From assembly GCA_016000265.1 (NCBI GenBank), contig JAECRL010000004.1:136264-200263 (forward strand): a stretch of DNA of 64,000 nt. The letters are read 5' to 3'. Below the pieces are notes generated by a model. It was not told the DNA's origin. It made no database searches and saw only the letters and a list, made by a program, of their open reading frames with translations. A program made the position numbers and the translations under genes. Shown here in pieces: positions 12,141 to 23,156 of this stretch. The DNA is from Burkholderiales bacterium (lineage in GTDB: Bacteria; Pseudomonadota; Gammaproteobacteria; Burkholderiales; Burkholderiaceae_C). How positions within the stretch are numbered: position 1 is the stretch's first letter; every line of letters begins with the position of its first letter.

Positions 12141-12146
12141 TAGAAT
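12141..12146 (+). promoter_or_regulatory. possible -10 element upstream of maeB
   Basis: TAGAAT matches five of six bases of the sigma-70 -10 consensus and lies 43 bases before the maeB start in the thiL/maeB divergent gap. No convincing -35 hexamer is seen at 16-18 bases upstream, so this is only a weak candidate. Confidence 0.25.
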
Positions 12147-12189
12147 CGGGGCTTGGCCACACCGGCCGTTGCAGAAGGCATCCACCCGC

Positions 12190-14484
<2,295 letters not shown>

Positions 14485-14515
14485 GGCTCGGCTGAGGCTC
14501 GGCTGAAGCGCGTGC

Positions 14516-15433
14516 TCAGCGCATGCGCACCTGGGTCGGCCCCTGCGTGACGAAGCGGTGGGCCTGGCCGAGCGCCCCCAGGGGCCGGTCGCCGATGAGG
14601 CGGAAGGCCACGTGGGCGCCGGCCTGATCAGCCGATGCGAGGCGCTCGAACAGCGCCTCTTTTTGCGCGTCCACCAGGCGCCAGGCGCCCTCCAGGTGGA
14701 CCTCGGCCCAGTTGTGGTACTCCGTGGAGCGGGGCGCGTCGTCGTGCGACACCACGAAGCCGCCCACCGCGCGGGCCGGCAAACCCAGGGCCCGGCACAA
14801 GGCCACCACCAGGTAGGCGTACTCGGTGCAGTCGCCGCGGCGCTCGCGCAGGGCCTGGGCGGCGCCCAGGTCATCGGCCACGTAGCCGGCGTACTCGAGC
14901 TGGCTGCGCACCCAGTCGTAGACGGCCACCACGGTGGCGCGGGGGCTGTCGCGCCGCAGCGTGAGGGCCAGCGCCGCGATGGCCGGGTCGTCGGACTCCA
15001 TGAAGCGCTCGGGCCGCAACCAGGCGCCGGGCTCCAGCGCCTCGGCGCGCGGCAGCCGGTTGAGGCCGACGACCGCGTCCAGCGTGAGGGCGCGCAGGCC
15101 GTGGGGGGGCAAGGCGGGCGTCATCCAGCGCAGCAGCGTGTGGCCGCCCCACTCGTCTTGGCGCTCAAAGGGCCAGCTGCTGTCGAGCGACACCAGGGCC
15201 TGCGTGCCCGTGCGCGACAAGGGCGCGCAAAACCACAGCGGCTGAGGCGGCAGGGGCGTGCCGCCGGGGTTGTGGAGCTGGATGTCGAAGCGCAGGCGGC
15301 GTTGGGTGGTGGTGTTGGTGGTGGTGGTCGTGGTGGCCAGGACCTGAGCCTCAGCGCCCCAGCCCAGCCAGCCCAGGCCGGCGACGAGCGCACGGCGGCG
15401 TGCGGTGTTCAGGTCCACGTCGAGCGCCTTCAC
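14516..15433 (-). CDS. exported transglutaminase-like cysteine protease-fold protein
   Basis: A 305-residue protein starting with GTG at 15433 in a GTGA overlap with the preceding rhodanese-like gene. The N-terminus (TARRRALVAGLGWLGWG) looks like a twin-arginine or Sec leader. A Thr run encoded by ACC repeats (about 15300-15345) follows. The transglutaminase core has the Cys-His-Asp triad: Cys in RRGDCTEYAYLVVALCRALG, His in EYHNWAEVHLEG and Asp in WRLVDAQ. Such proteins can be proteases, peptide N-glycanases or cross-linking enzymes; which applies here is unknown. It is the last gene of the T2SS-like operon, so it may act on exported or surface proteins. Confidence 0.82.
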   Translation of the reverse strand: MKALDVDLNTARRRALVAGLGWLGWGAEAQVLATTTTTTNTTTQRRLRFDIQLHNPGGTPLPPQPLWFCAPLSRTGTQALVSLDSSWPFERQDEWGGHTLLRWMTPALPPHGLRALTLDAVVGLNRLPRAEALEPGAWLRPERFMESDDPAIAALALTLRRDSPRATVVAVYDWVRSQLEYAGYVADDLGAAQALRERRGDCTEYAYLVVALCRALGLPARAVGGFVVSHDDAPRSTEYHNWAEVHLEGAWRLVDAQKEALFERLASADQAGAHVAFRLIGDRPLGALGQAHRFVTQGPTQVRMR

Positions 15434-16425
15434 TGGCCGCACCGCGGTTGCTTGGGCCCGCGCTCGCGCGCCACCCAGGCGGCCTCCATCTGCGCGAGCT
15501 GCGTGCGCAAGGCCGAGGCCTGGCCCACGTGCACCAGCACGGGCGTGGGGTGCAGGGCCTGGCGCAAGGCGGCCAGCGGCACGTCGGCGCTGCGCTCGGG
15601 CGCGTGCACCAGCACCACCGAGGCCAGGGGCACGCCCGGGCTGTCGTGGCGGCGGCGCTCGATCAAGGCGCGCACCCGCTCCACCGACCAGGCGTCCAGC
15701 GTGGCGCCGAAGGGCAGCAGCGGGATCAGGCCGTCGGCGCGCGTGCCGATGACGAGGTTGCCCTCGTGCTGGCTCTCGGCCCAGAGCGCGGGGGCGCTCA
15801 AGGCCGCGGCGCCCAGGGGCTCGATCGAGGTCAAGGTCGCGGTCGAGGTTGACGGCGTGCCCGGCTGAGCGCCCGGCTGGGTCGGCGCTTGCAGCGCCTG
15901 CTGAAAGCGCCACTGCGGCCAGCCGCCGTTGAGCACGCGCACCTGCGTGAAGCCGTCGTCCTTGAGTCGACGGCATTGCGACAGCAACGCGGCCTGCGCG
16001 TGGCCGTCGCCCACCAGCAGCACGCGTCGGGTCTTCAGGAACGCCTTGCTGCGCAACAGCTCCGGCGACAGGCGCAGGGCGCCGGGCTGGGGGTCGGCTT
16101 CGGCGAGATCGGGGCGGCGCACGTCCACCCAGGTCCACTCGGCGAGGGCCTTGTCGCGCACCAGCTCGCTGGTCGACAGCAGGCAGCGGGCATCGGGCGC
16201 GGGCAGCGCGGCGGCCTGCTGCGCCTGCAGCTTCTCGGCCGGGGTGAGGCCGCACTGGCTGCCGGCCGCGGGCAGGCCTTGCAGGGCCCGGGGCATGGCC
16301 AGGCCGTCGGTGCGCACCTGGGCGTGGGCGGCGGTGGCCGTGACGGTGAGCGCGACGGTGGCGGCCACCAGCGCCCGCGACGTCAGGCGTTCAAGCAGCC
16401 AGGTGAGGCGGAGCAAGCGGTTCAT
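15430..16425 (-). CDS. exported rhodanese-like domain protein lacking the catalytic cysteine
   Basis: A 331-residue protein whose start at 16425 overlaps the preceding pseudopilin stop (ATGA). A signal peptide ends TATAAHA before QVRTDG. A rhodanese-like fold follows: TWVDVRRPDLAEA (Cdc25/rhodanese entry motif), RVLLVGDGHAQAALLSQCRR where the active-site loop normally begins with Cys, then GFTQVRVLNGGWPQW. The loop position holds Gly, so sulfur transfer is not expected. The C-terminal ~130 residues may be a second, more degenerate rhodanese-like repeat (VLVHAPERSADVPLAALRQAL). Embedded in the T2SS-like operon; probably a periplasmic binding or regulatory protein. Confidence 0.72.
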   Translation of the reverse strand: MNRLLRLTWLLERLTSRALVAATVALTVTATAAHAQVRTDGLAMPRALQGLPAAGSQCGLTPAEKLQAQQAAALPAPDARCLLSTSELVRDKALAEWTWVDVRRPDLAEADPQPGALRLSPELLRSKAFLKTRRVLLVGDGHAQAALLSQCRRLKDDGFTQVRVLNGGWPQWRFQQALQAPTQPGAQPGTPSTSTATLTSIEPLGAAALSAPALWAESQHEGNLVIGTRADGLIPLLPFGATLDAWSVERVRALIERRRHDSPGVPLASVVLVHAPERSADVPLAALRQALHPTPVLVHVGQASALRTQLAQMEAAWVARERGPKQPRCGQ

Positions 16426-17054
16426 GGTGTGTTGCGCAGGATGCCAGGCGGCGGGCTGCTGGCCGGCGGTGTGGGTGGGGTGACCTGCCCAGGCAGCCCA
16501 GGCGACGCCGGTGCCGAGGCCGCCCCGCCCGACAGGAAGGGGCTGTCCTGCCCCTGCCCTTGCGCGGCGCGCTGGGCCTCCGGCGAGGTCTGCAGCAAGG
16601 TCGGCGGGTGCGTGAAGACCCAGTCGCGGTAGCGCTTGGACTGTGCAAACAACTGGTCGTCGTCGTCGAAGCCGGCTTGCTTGATGGGCTCGGCCTCCGA
16701 CAGGGAGTGCACCCCCACGATGCGCCCGCCCACGCGCAACAGGCCCCACTCCGCCCGCCCCGTCATGGGGTCGACGAAGACCTGGCGCAGGTGGCGCGTG
16801 ACGCCGGGTGTGCGCGGGTCCTGCAACAGCTCGTCGAGGGTGGCGGGGTACCGCTGGCCGGGGGTGGCCTGGCGGGCGTTGTAGCGCCGCAAGGCCTCGC
16901 GGAACTGGTGCCCGATGGACAGCAGCTCGGCCTCCTTGTCGCGCTGCACGGCCACCGAGTTGACCTCGGCGGCGATCACCAGCCCCAGGCCCAGGAAGGC
17001 CACGGTGAACAGCAGCCAAAGGTAGGCGAAGCCGCGGGGGTGGGTGCGCCTCAT
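16422..17054 (-). CDS. atypical pseudopilin of the T2SS-like operon
   Basis: A 210-residue protein with a short basic leader (MRRTHPRG) before a hydrophobic helix beginning FAYLWLLFTVAFLGLGLVIA. This fits a class III prepilin cleavage site, but position +5 is Trp rather than the usual Glu, as also happens in GspK-type tip pseudopilins. The helical segment and the YPATLDELLQDPR / FVDPMTG motifs match GspG-like globular domains. The C-terminal ~50 residues are a Pro/Ser/Ala-rich tail. It lies 15 bases after the previous pseudopilin gene and overlaps the rhodanese-like gene by ATGA. Confidence 0.8.
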   Translation of the reverse strand: MRRTHPRGFAYLWLLFTVAFLGLGLVIAAEVNSVAVQRDKEAELLSIGHQFREALRRYNARQATPGQRYPATLDELLQDPRTPGVTRHLRQVFVDPMTGRAEWGLLRVGGRIVGVHSLSEAEPIKQAGFDDDDQLFAQSKRYRDWVFTHPPTLLQTSPEAQRAAQGQGQDSPFLSGGAASAPASPGLPGQVTPPTPPASSPPPGILRNTP

Positions 17055-17069
17055 GTCGCGTTTGCGCTG

Positions 17070-17492
17070 TCAGAGGGCGTCGAAGCGGCGACCGTCGCGG
17101 GCGGTGCCGCTGGCGCCGCTCTTGACGTCGGCCACGCCCTGTTGATCGGGCTCTTTCGGGGGCACCAGCACCCAGGTCGTGGCCGACTCGGTGATGGGGT
17201 CGAGCGGCACCTCACGCAGGTAGCGCTCGTCGACGAGTTCGTCGAGCGTCTCGGGGTAGCGGCCCTTGTCGGCGTGGAACTTGTCCAGCGTCACGCGCAG
17301 CACGCGCAGGTTCTCCTGAAGCGCCACCTCGCGGCCCTTCTCCAGCGAGCCGAAGTAGCGCGGCGTGGCCACGCTGAGCAGCAGCGCCACGATGGCCAGC
17401 ACCACCAGCATCTCGATGAGCGTGAAGCCCAGCGTCACAGCGCGCGGGCGGGGCACCTGAGGGGTCATCTGGGGCGTCATCTGAGGCGTCAT
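17070..17492 (-). CDS. GspG-like pseudopilin
   Basis: A 140-residue pseudopilin. The leader carries three tandem MTPQ copies; starts at 17492, 17480 or 17468 are all possible and the first is used here, 7 bases after the preceding stop. The cleavage motif LG/FTLIEMLVVLAIVALLLSVA has Glu5. The body has YFGSLEKGREVALQENLRVLR, KGRYPETLDELVDERYL and LDPITESATTWVLV, close to the GspG/PulG globular domain. It would build the short periplasmic pseudopilus of a T2SS or T4P-like machine. Confidence 0.87.
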   Translation of the reverse strand: MTPQMTPQMTPQVPRPRAVTLGFTLIEMLVVLAIVALLLSVATPRYFGSLEKGREVALQENLRVLRVTLDKFHADKGRYPETLDELVDERYLREVPLDPITESATTWVLVPPKEPDQQGVADVKSGASGTARDGRRFDAL

Positions 17493-17499
17493 CGGGGAG

Positions 17500-18009
17500 T
17501 CACCATTTCTTGTACGGCACGCCGTTGAGGCCGATCGCCTCGGAGCGGGAGCGCACGTCGAAGACATCTTCGCCTTCGGCGGGTGCGTCGGGCGGCGAGG
17601 CGTGGCTGCGCGGCGCCCAGGTCCGGTCGGCGGGCGTGGCGGCATCGGGGTGCAAGGGGTCGCGCGGGAGCTCGCGCAGGAAGAACATCAGCTGGCGCGT
17701 GGGGCTGCGCTGGTCGGGCACGCCTTCGACCAGGGCGTTGAGCGTCTTGGGGTAGCCCGACTCACCGACCTTGAGCTCGATGCGCCCCGTCTCGGCGGCG
17801 CGCTTGTGGGCGTCGATGGCGCGGCGGATGTCGGCCAGCGCGAGGCGCAGCTCGTGCTCCTTGGCTCGCTGAGCCGTGATCTGGGCCAGCGGCACGGTGA
17901 CCATGGCGAGCACGCCCATGATGGCCAGCGTCATGAGCAGCTCGATGAAGGTGAAGCCGCGAGCCGAGCGCGTGGTCGAGCGCATCGTCAAGCGCATTGC
18001 CGATGTCAT
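17500..18009 (-). CDS. GspG/H-like pseudopilin
   Basis: A 169-residue pseudopilin whose start overlaps the secretin stop (ATGA). The leader ends ARG/FTFIELLMTLAIMGVLAMV with Glu5. The helical tail (KEHELRLALADIRRAIDAHK) leads to YPKTLNALVEGVP and LRELPRDPLHP. It is longer than standard GspG and ends GLNGVPYKKW, a C-terminal pattern seen in several Burkholderiales pseudopilins of this type. Alternative initiators at internal ATGs would only shorten the leader. Confidence 0.87.
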   Translation of the reverse strand: MTSAMRLTMRSTTRSARGFTFIELLMTLAIMGVLAMVTVPLAQITAQRAKEHELRLALADIRRAIDAHKRAAETGRIELKVGESGYPKTLNALVEGVPDQRSPTRQLMFFLRELPRDPLHPDAATPADRTWAPRSHASPPDAPAEGEDVFDVRSRSEAIGLNGVPYKKW

Positions 18010-20438
18010 GGCGCGATGCGCACCGCGTGCTCAACCGGCAGCTTGAGCGCCGCGGCCAGCGGGGGCTCGGGGGTGAGCGACAGCAGCTGCACGCGCGCCG
18101 GTGCGCCGCCCGCCGGGGCCTTCAGGGCCTTGAAGGTGATGGACAGGATGCTGCCCACGCCGTTGATGCCGCTGACCGGGCCGTTGCCGCCCTGGCGCAC
18201 GCCGGCCGCAAAGACCTTGCCTTGCGCGGCGTCCACGCGCTGGCTGAACTGCGTCTGCGCACCGGCTTGTTTGAGGAAGTCGCCCTCCTGCACGCTGACG
18301 ACCTGCAGCGCCTGCGGGTCGAACGCGACCAGCGCGGGCAGGCCGGTGAGCGCGGCCCCCGACTGCACGCGCAGCACGGCGGTGAACTGCTCGCCGGCCT
18401 TGACCTGGGCGGGCGCCTGCCAGCTCAGGGTGACGGCGCCGCTGGCGGGTGAGGAGGTGAGTGCGGAGGTGGCGGCAACCGGCGCGGCCGCCGGCGAGAT
18501 CACCGGCACAGCCCCCGACGCCGGGGTCACCGCTGCGGGCTTGTCCGCTGGCGATGTGCCCCCGGGTGTGGCCGCCGGAGCCGCACCCGAGGCCCCTGCC
18601 GCGGGCGGCTCCACCGTGCGCAGCAACAGCGGGTCGGCGCCGATGCTGCCTTCCGTGCCCGACTCGAACTCGGCCTGCATCAGGTCGGGCCGGCGCAGCG
18701 AGCGCACCACGCGCGGCGTGATCGACAGCAGGATCTCGGTGCGCTGCGTGTCGTCCTTCTGGCTGCCGAACAGGCGCCCCAGGATGGGCATCTCGCCCAG
18801 CAGCGGCACCTTGTTGGCGGTGCTGCGCTCCTCGTCGCTGATCAGGCCGGCCAGCACCTGCGTCTCGCCATCTTTCAGGCGCAGCACGGTGTTGGCGCCC
18901 CGCGTGCCGATCTGATACGACAGGCTGCCCGACTTGCTCAGCACCTCGCGCACCAGGCTGGAGACCTCCAGGTTGACCTTGATGGCGACCTCGTCGTCGA
19001 GGTAGATGTTGGGCTCGACGTCGAGCTTGATGCCCACGTCCACGTAGTTGACCGACTCCGAGACGAAGCCCGTGGAGGTGGACGTGGTGGTGATGACGGG
19101 CACGCGGTCGCCGATCAGCACCTTGGCCTTTTCCTTGTTGCGCACGCGGATGCGCGGGTTGGCCAGGATGTTGCCGTTCTGGTCTTCCTTGCGCGCGTTG
19201 ATGAGCGTGCTGCCCAGCGTGGCCTGGATGGTGGAGCCGCTGAGGTTGTTGAGGTCGGCCAGGGTGACGGCGCCGCTGCTGCCCTTGAGCGGCGCCAGCC
19301 CCAGCTGGCTGGGCCACTGGATGCCCAGCTCCAGCAGGCGCGAGCGCTTGACCTCCATGACCTCGACTTCGAGCATGACCTCGGGGTCGCGCAGGTCCTG
19401 CAGGGCCACGATGCGCTCGGCCATGCGGATCACGTCGGGCGTGTCGCGCAGCATGATGATGCCCAGGCGCTCGTCGACCACCATGTCCTTGGTCTTGAGC
19501 AGCGTCTTGATGGAGTTGGACACCGCCTTGACGTCGGCGTTGGCCAGGTAGAACGAGCGCAAGGTCAGCGGCTGGTAGTCCTTGAGCTTGGCCGGCGTGT
19601 TGGGGTAGATCAGTACGGCGTTGTCGCTCAGCACCTTCTGCTCGAGCTGGTTGGTCACCAGCAGCAGGCGGATGGCGTCTTCGATGGAGGTGTTGCGCGC
19701 CAGGATGGTGGCCTTGAGGTCGGGGCGGATCTCGCGGTCGAAGAAGAAGTTCAGGCCGGAGACCTTGGAGATGACGTCGAAGACCGACTTCAGCGGCGCG
19801 TCGCGGAACTCCAGCGTGATGGGCTTCTGGAAGGTGGCGGCCAGGCGCTGGCCGGGGCGGGGCAGCTTGGCCAGCTCGTCGTTGACGCGCCCGCGCAGCG
19901 TCTGGGCCAGGCGGTTGCCCGGGTTCTCGCTGAGCACCGGGCGCAGCTTGTCGTGGGCCTGCTGCAAGTCAGCCGGCGTGCCCTTCTTGATGAGCGCCTC
20001 GACCTCGGTGAGCGCCAGGCGGTGGCGGCGCTCCTGGATGATGGCCGCCTGGCCCTGGCGCGCCATGGTGTGCTCGGGGTCGATGCGCAGCACCGTGCGG
20101 AAGGCCTCTTCGGCCTCGGTGAGGCGGCCATCGTCGAGCGCACGTTGACCCTGCGTGAGCGCTTGCTGGATGGCCGAGGCGCGGCGCAAGGCCAGCGTGA
20201 TGCGGTACTCGGCGTGCTTGGGGTTCTGGCGCACCGCTTCTTCCAGGCGCGCCAGGCCTTCGACGGCCTGCCCCTGGTCCATCAGGTCCAGGCCCTGCTG
20301 GTGGACGCTGGGCTCCAGCAAGGCGCAACCGCTCAGGCTGAGGACCGCGCCCAGGACCGCGGCCACCACGGTGGCTGCGATGCTTCGCGGCAGCCAGGCT
20401 TGCTTGGACGACATGTTCATGCCCTCGTTTCGATTCAC
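18006..20438 (-). CDS. gspD: outer-membrane secretin lipoprotein with TPR and cohesin-like domains
   Basis: An 810-residue secretin that would form the outer-membrane gate. It has a lipoprotein signal peptide with LSGC (Cys38), TPR-like helical repeats (about 45-200), a secretin N0/STN segment (ITLEFRDAPLKSVFDVISKV), an N1/N3 region (LRSFYLANADVKAVSNSIKT) and the secretin core (about 410-600). The core includes NILANPRIRVRNKEKAKVLIG, VDVGIKLDVEPNI and VPLLGEMPILGRLF. After an Ala/Pro-rich linker comes a cohesin-like domain (about 690-805, FTAVLRVQSG ... LPALVAFDPQALQVVSVQEG). The TPR-secretin-cohesin order is unlike classical GspD or PilQ. It lies 10 bases after the PilP/GspC-like gene. Confidence 0.9.
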   Translation of the reverse strand: MNRNEGMNMSSKQAWLPRSIAATVVAAVLGAVLSLSGCALLEPSVHQQGLDLMDQGQAVEGLARLEEAVRQNPKHAEYRITLALRRASAIQQALTQGQRALDDGRLTEAEEAFRTVLRIDPEHTMARQGQAAIIQERRHRLALTEVEALIKKGTPADLQQAHDKLRPVLSENPGNRLAQTLRGRVNDELAKLPRPGQRLAATFQKPITLEFRDAPLKSVFDVISKVSGLNFFFDREIRPDLKATILARNTSIEDAIRLLLVTNQLEQKVLSDNAVLIYPNTPAKLKDYQPLTLRSFYLANADVKAVSNSIKTLLKTKDMVVDERLGIIMLRDTPDVIRMAERIVALQDLRDPEVMLEVEVMEVKRSRLLELGIQWPSQLGLAPLKGSSGAVTLADLNNLSGSTIQATLGSTLINARKEDQNGNILANPRIRVRNKEKAKVLIGDRVPVITTTSTSTGFVSESVNYVDVGIKLDVEPNIYLDDEVAIKVNLEVSSLVREVLSKSGSLSYQIGTRGANTVLRLKDGETQVLAGLISDEERSTANKVPLLGEMPILGRLFGSQKDDTQRTEILLSITPRVVRSLRRPDLMQAEFESGTEGSIGADPLLLRTVEPPAAGASGAAPAATPGGTSPADKPAAVTPASGAVPVISPAAAPVAATSALTSSPASGAVTLSWQAPAQVKAGEQFTAVLRVQSGAALTGLPALVAFDPQALQVVSVQEGDFLKQAGAQTQFSQRVDAAQGKVFAAGVRQGGNGPVSGINGVGSILSITFKALKAPAGGAPARVQLLSLTPEPPLAAALKLPVEHAVRIAP

Positions 20439-20448
20439 TGTGTGGGTC

Positions 20449-21039
20449 TCAGGGTGCGCCGTCGAGTCGGAAGGACTGACGTTGCTCGGTGGCCAGGTGG
20501 CGCACGGTCAGGGAGGCCTCGTCGATGTGCTCGACGCGGAACCCCTCGGCCAGCGCGTCGCCCACCCGCAGCACCAGGCTCTGGTCCTGCATGAGCACGA
20601 AGGCCGCGGGGGCGCCGTTGTCCACGTAGCGCCCGATCATCTTCAAAGGCAGGCGCGGCACCTCGGGCTCGCTGGGGGCGGCCTGCGGGGGCGGTGCAGC
20701 CGGCGCACGGGGGGCCGGCGCGGGCGCCGCGGCCAGGCCCTTGAACAAGGCGTCGTCGCCGGTGAAGGCCTCGCGGTCGGCCACGCTCAGCACGCGGGCA
20801 CCGGGGGCCCGCCCGGGCTGCGGGAGGGGCGCGGTCGGGGTCGCAGGCGGGATCGCAGAAGGGGCTCGGGCCGTGGCCACGGGCGCGGTGGACACCACCG
20901 CGGCGCGCTCGCTGAGCACCACGCCGCCGTGTTCGGTCTCGGGCGCGAAGTACGCGGCCACCAGGGTCAGGGCGAGCGCACCCAGCAGCCACGCCGGGTG
21001 GATGCGGCGCGAAGGCGGGGCGCTGGTTGGCGCGCTCAC
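20449..21039 (-). CDS. PilP/GspC-like inner-membrane assembly protein
   Basis: A 196-residue protein starting at GTG 21039 in a GTGA overlap with the preceding PilO-like gene. One N-terminal membrane helix (about 14-30) is followed by a Pro/Ala-rich periplasmic linker. A small C-terminal beta domain (LPLKMIGRYVDNGAPAAFVLMQDQ ... LRVGDALAEGFRVEHIDEASL) resembles the homology-region domain of GspC/PilP that contacts the secretin. Position just upstream of the secretin supports this. Confidence 0.8.
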   Translation of the reverse strand: MSAPTSAPPSRRIHPAWLLGALALTLVAAYFAPETEHGGVVLSERAAVVSTAPVATARAPSAIPPATPTAPLPQPGRAPGARVLSVADREAFTGDDALFKGLAAAPAPAPRAPAAPPPQAAPSEPEVPRLPLKMIGRYVDNGAPAAFVLMQDQSLVLRVGDALAEGFRVEHIDEASLTVRHLATEQRQSFRLDGAP

Positions 21040-21677
21040 CGGGGCCCCTCCAGGGCCGGATCGGGCGAGCCGGGCAGGCGCGTGTAGAGCACCCACTCCA
21101 GGCGGGCCTCGATCTGGTCGGTCAACGCTTGCTCGCGGCGCAGCTGCAGGCTCTCGACGCCGAGGCTGGGCTGCGCGCTCAAGGCGGCGCTGACGAAGCG
21201 ACGCACCTGGGTGCTGCTGCCCTTGATCGGCAAGGCGATGCGGTAGCGGGCGAATCCCGCCACCGCGTCGGGCTGGAACTGGTAGTCGCCTTTGACGAGC
21301 GAGACGCCGTGCTGGTCGGCCAGCGTCAGCAGGGTCTGCACGGCCGAGGGGATGTCGCGGTGCGAGGGCAACCCGGCGAGGAAGGCCTGCAGGCGGGCGC
21401 GGTCCTGGGCGGTGTCGGACAAGGCCACGGGTTCGGCGCGACGCGGGAGGGCGGGGGCCTGCGCCTGGCGCTCGCGCAGGCGCGCCAGGTCGGCGTGCTG
21501 CCAGGCGCTGAAAGCCAGGGCCGCGGCGCACACCCCGGCCAGCAGCAGCAGGGCCGCGCCCGTCCAGCCCAGGCGGCGCCACGCCGCGCGCGCGCCTTGG
21601 CGAGCCTGCCAGCGCAGGCGAGCGCCGGCTTCACCCGAGGCCCAGGCGGCCCGCCAGGAAGGGATCACTGCGGCCAT
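21036..21677 (-). CDS. PilO/GspM-like inner-membrane assembly protein
   Basis: A 213-residue single-pass protein: basic cytoplasmic N-terminus, one helix (GAALLLLAGVCAAALAFSAW, about 39-58), a coiled region, then a ferredoxin-like periplasmic domain (SAVQTLLTLADQHGVSLVKG ... YRIALPIKGSSTQVRRFVSA). This architecture is shared by PilO and GspM. It overlaps the preceding GspL/PilMN-like gene by 13 bases, so the start at 21677 is read within that gene's end. Confidence 0.82.
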   Translation of the reverse strand: MAAVIPSWRAAWASGEAGARLRWQARQGARAAWRRLGWTGAALLLLAGVCAAALAFSAWQHADLARLRERQAQAPALPRRAEPVALSDTAQDRARLQAFLAGLPSHRDIPSAVQTLLTLADQHGVSLVKGDYQFQPDAVAGFARYRIALPIKGSSTQVRRFVSAALSAQPSLGVESLQLRREQALTDQIEARLEWVLYTRLPGSPDPALEGPR

Positions 21678-23155
21678 GCGGCCTCCATCGTGAACTGATA
21701 GGGCTGGCCGGGTTCGCCCTCGCGGCGCTCGTGCTGCTTGAGGTGCGCGTCCACGAAGGGCGCGCGGCTGCCCACGTGGGCCACGTAGCGGGACATGTCC
21801 TGCCCCACGCTGGCCTGCGCCCGGATCTGGCTGAGGCTGCGCCCACCGGATGCGGCCGCGCGGATGTCCACGCTCAACAGGGCCACCGGGATGTCGGGTG
21901 GCGGCTGCAAGGCGATCAACAGGCGCTCCAGCGGCACGTTCAGGCGCCGCACCGCCTCGTTGACCTGCTGGATGCGGGCGAGCTCCTCGCGGCTCCACGC
22001 CGGGTCGACCGGGGCCGTGGCGGTGGCCAGACGCCCGAGGTCGGGCTCGGGCTGGGTCGAGGCCAGCGCGACGCGGCGGTCCTGCCAGGTCGAGGCGTTG
22101 TCCGCGATCAGGCCCACCAGCAACAGCGCGGCGGCGGCCAGGGCGGCCCATCGCAAGGGCGTGGGCTCGGCCTGGCGCTCCACCGCGTCCAGGCTGGAAG
22201 GGGCGCCGCGCGAGGCCGCTTGCAGCTGGCGCAGCACGGGGGGGATCGCGTCGGGCGTGGCGGAGGCGGAAGGTGACGCGGCCAACCAGGACAGCTCCGC
22301 GTCGGCATCGGACAGGGCAGCGCCCTTCACAGCCGGCCGCGTGCGCCAATCCAGCACGGGCAAAGCCTGCGGCGGGGCAGCCGCCTGGGCATCGGGGGCG
22401 GGGGCGGGGGCGGGGCCGACCCCGGCCTCTGCCGCCGAGCCACCCGCCACCTGCGCACGCAGGCGCCAGCGGCGCCAGCGCAGCCGCAGCTCGGCCTGCG
22501 CGTCGGCATGGCGCCAGGCGCTCACGCGCACCAGGTGCCGCCCGCCGGGCTCGCCGGCTTCGAGCAGCAGCGCCAGGCCATCGGCCAGCACGCCCACGGG
22601 AGCCACGCCCTGGCGACGCGCCTGCTGCCAGGCCAGCGCCGACAGCGGCAGCATCGAAGCCAGCGAGGCCCCGAGCGTGGCCGCCAGGCCTTCGCACGCG
22701 GCCACCAAGGCCTGCGGGTGGGCCACCAGCGCGCGCGGCTGGCCGGCGGCGCCCTCGCCCACGCGGATGCGGTCGCGCGCGCCGGGTTCGTGCCCGGCCT
22801 GCACCAGCTGGGCCTGCGCCAGCGACGGCAGCAAGGCGTCTCGCATCAGCAGCGGCGTCCAGGGCAGCGTGGCGCCGCGCAGGTGAACATCGGCCACGGC
22901 CACCCACAGGCGCGCACGCGGGTGTGCAGGGGCACCCTGGGAGACGAGGCCCGTCAAGGGGGCCAGGCGCGCCGCCACGCGGCCCAGCGCGTCGTTCACG
23001 TTGATCGGGTCGATCGCATCGGCCACCCAGGCCTCGCTGACCCGGCCCTCGTCCAGCCAACGGCCTTCGCACCAGGCGGCGGCCTGCACGGCGTCCGCGC
23101 CCACCCACACAAACCAGTCCATTCGCTTGCTTTGTTTGATTGACTTCGCGCCCAT
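21665..23155 (-). CDS. GspL/PilMN-like cytoplasmic-membrane platform protein
   Basis: A 496-residue protein. The N-terminal ~300 residues look like a degenerate actin-like/GspL cytoplasmic domain plus an Ala/Pro linker. A single membrane helix (about 325-345, WAALAAAALLLVGLIA) is followed by a PilN-like periplasmic domain (VNEAVRRLNVPLERLLIALQPPPDIPVALL). It would connect the GspE ATPase to the periplasmic assembly proteins. The ATG is one base after the gspE stop (TGAGATG). Confidence 0.75.
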   Translation of the reverse strand: MGAKSIKQSKRMDWFVWVGADAVQAAAWCEGRWLDEGRVSEAWVADAIDPINVNDALGRVAARLAPLTGLVSQGAPAHPRARLWVAVADVHLRGATLPWTPLLMRDALLPSLAQAQLVQAGHEPGARDRIRVGEGAAGQPRALVAHPQALVAACEGLAATLGASLASMLPLSALAWQQARRQGVAPVGVLADGLALLLEAGEPGGRHLVRVSAWRHADAQAELRLRWRRWRLRAQVAGGSAAEAGVGPAPAPAPDAQAAAPPQALPVLDWRTRPAVKGAALSDADAELSWLAASPSASATPDAIPPVLRQLQAASRGAPSSLDAVERQAEPTPLRWAALAAAALLLVGLIADNASTWQDRRVALASTQPEPDLGRLATATAPVDPAWSREELARIQQVNEAVRRLNVPLERLLIALQPPPDIPVALLSVDIRAAASGGRSLSQIRAQASVGQDMSRYVAHVGSRAPFVDAHLKQHERREGEPGQPYQFTMEAAWPQ

Positions 23156-23156
23156 C

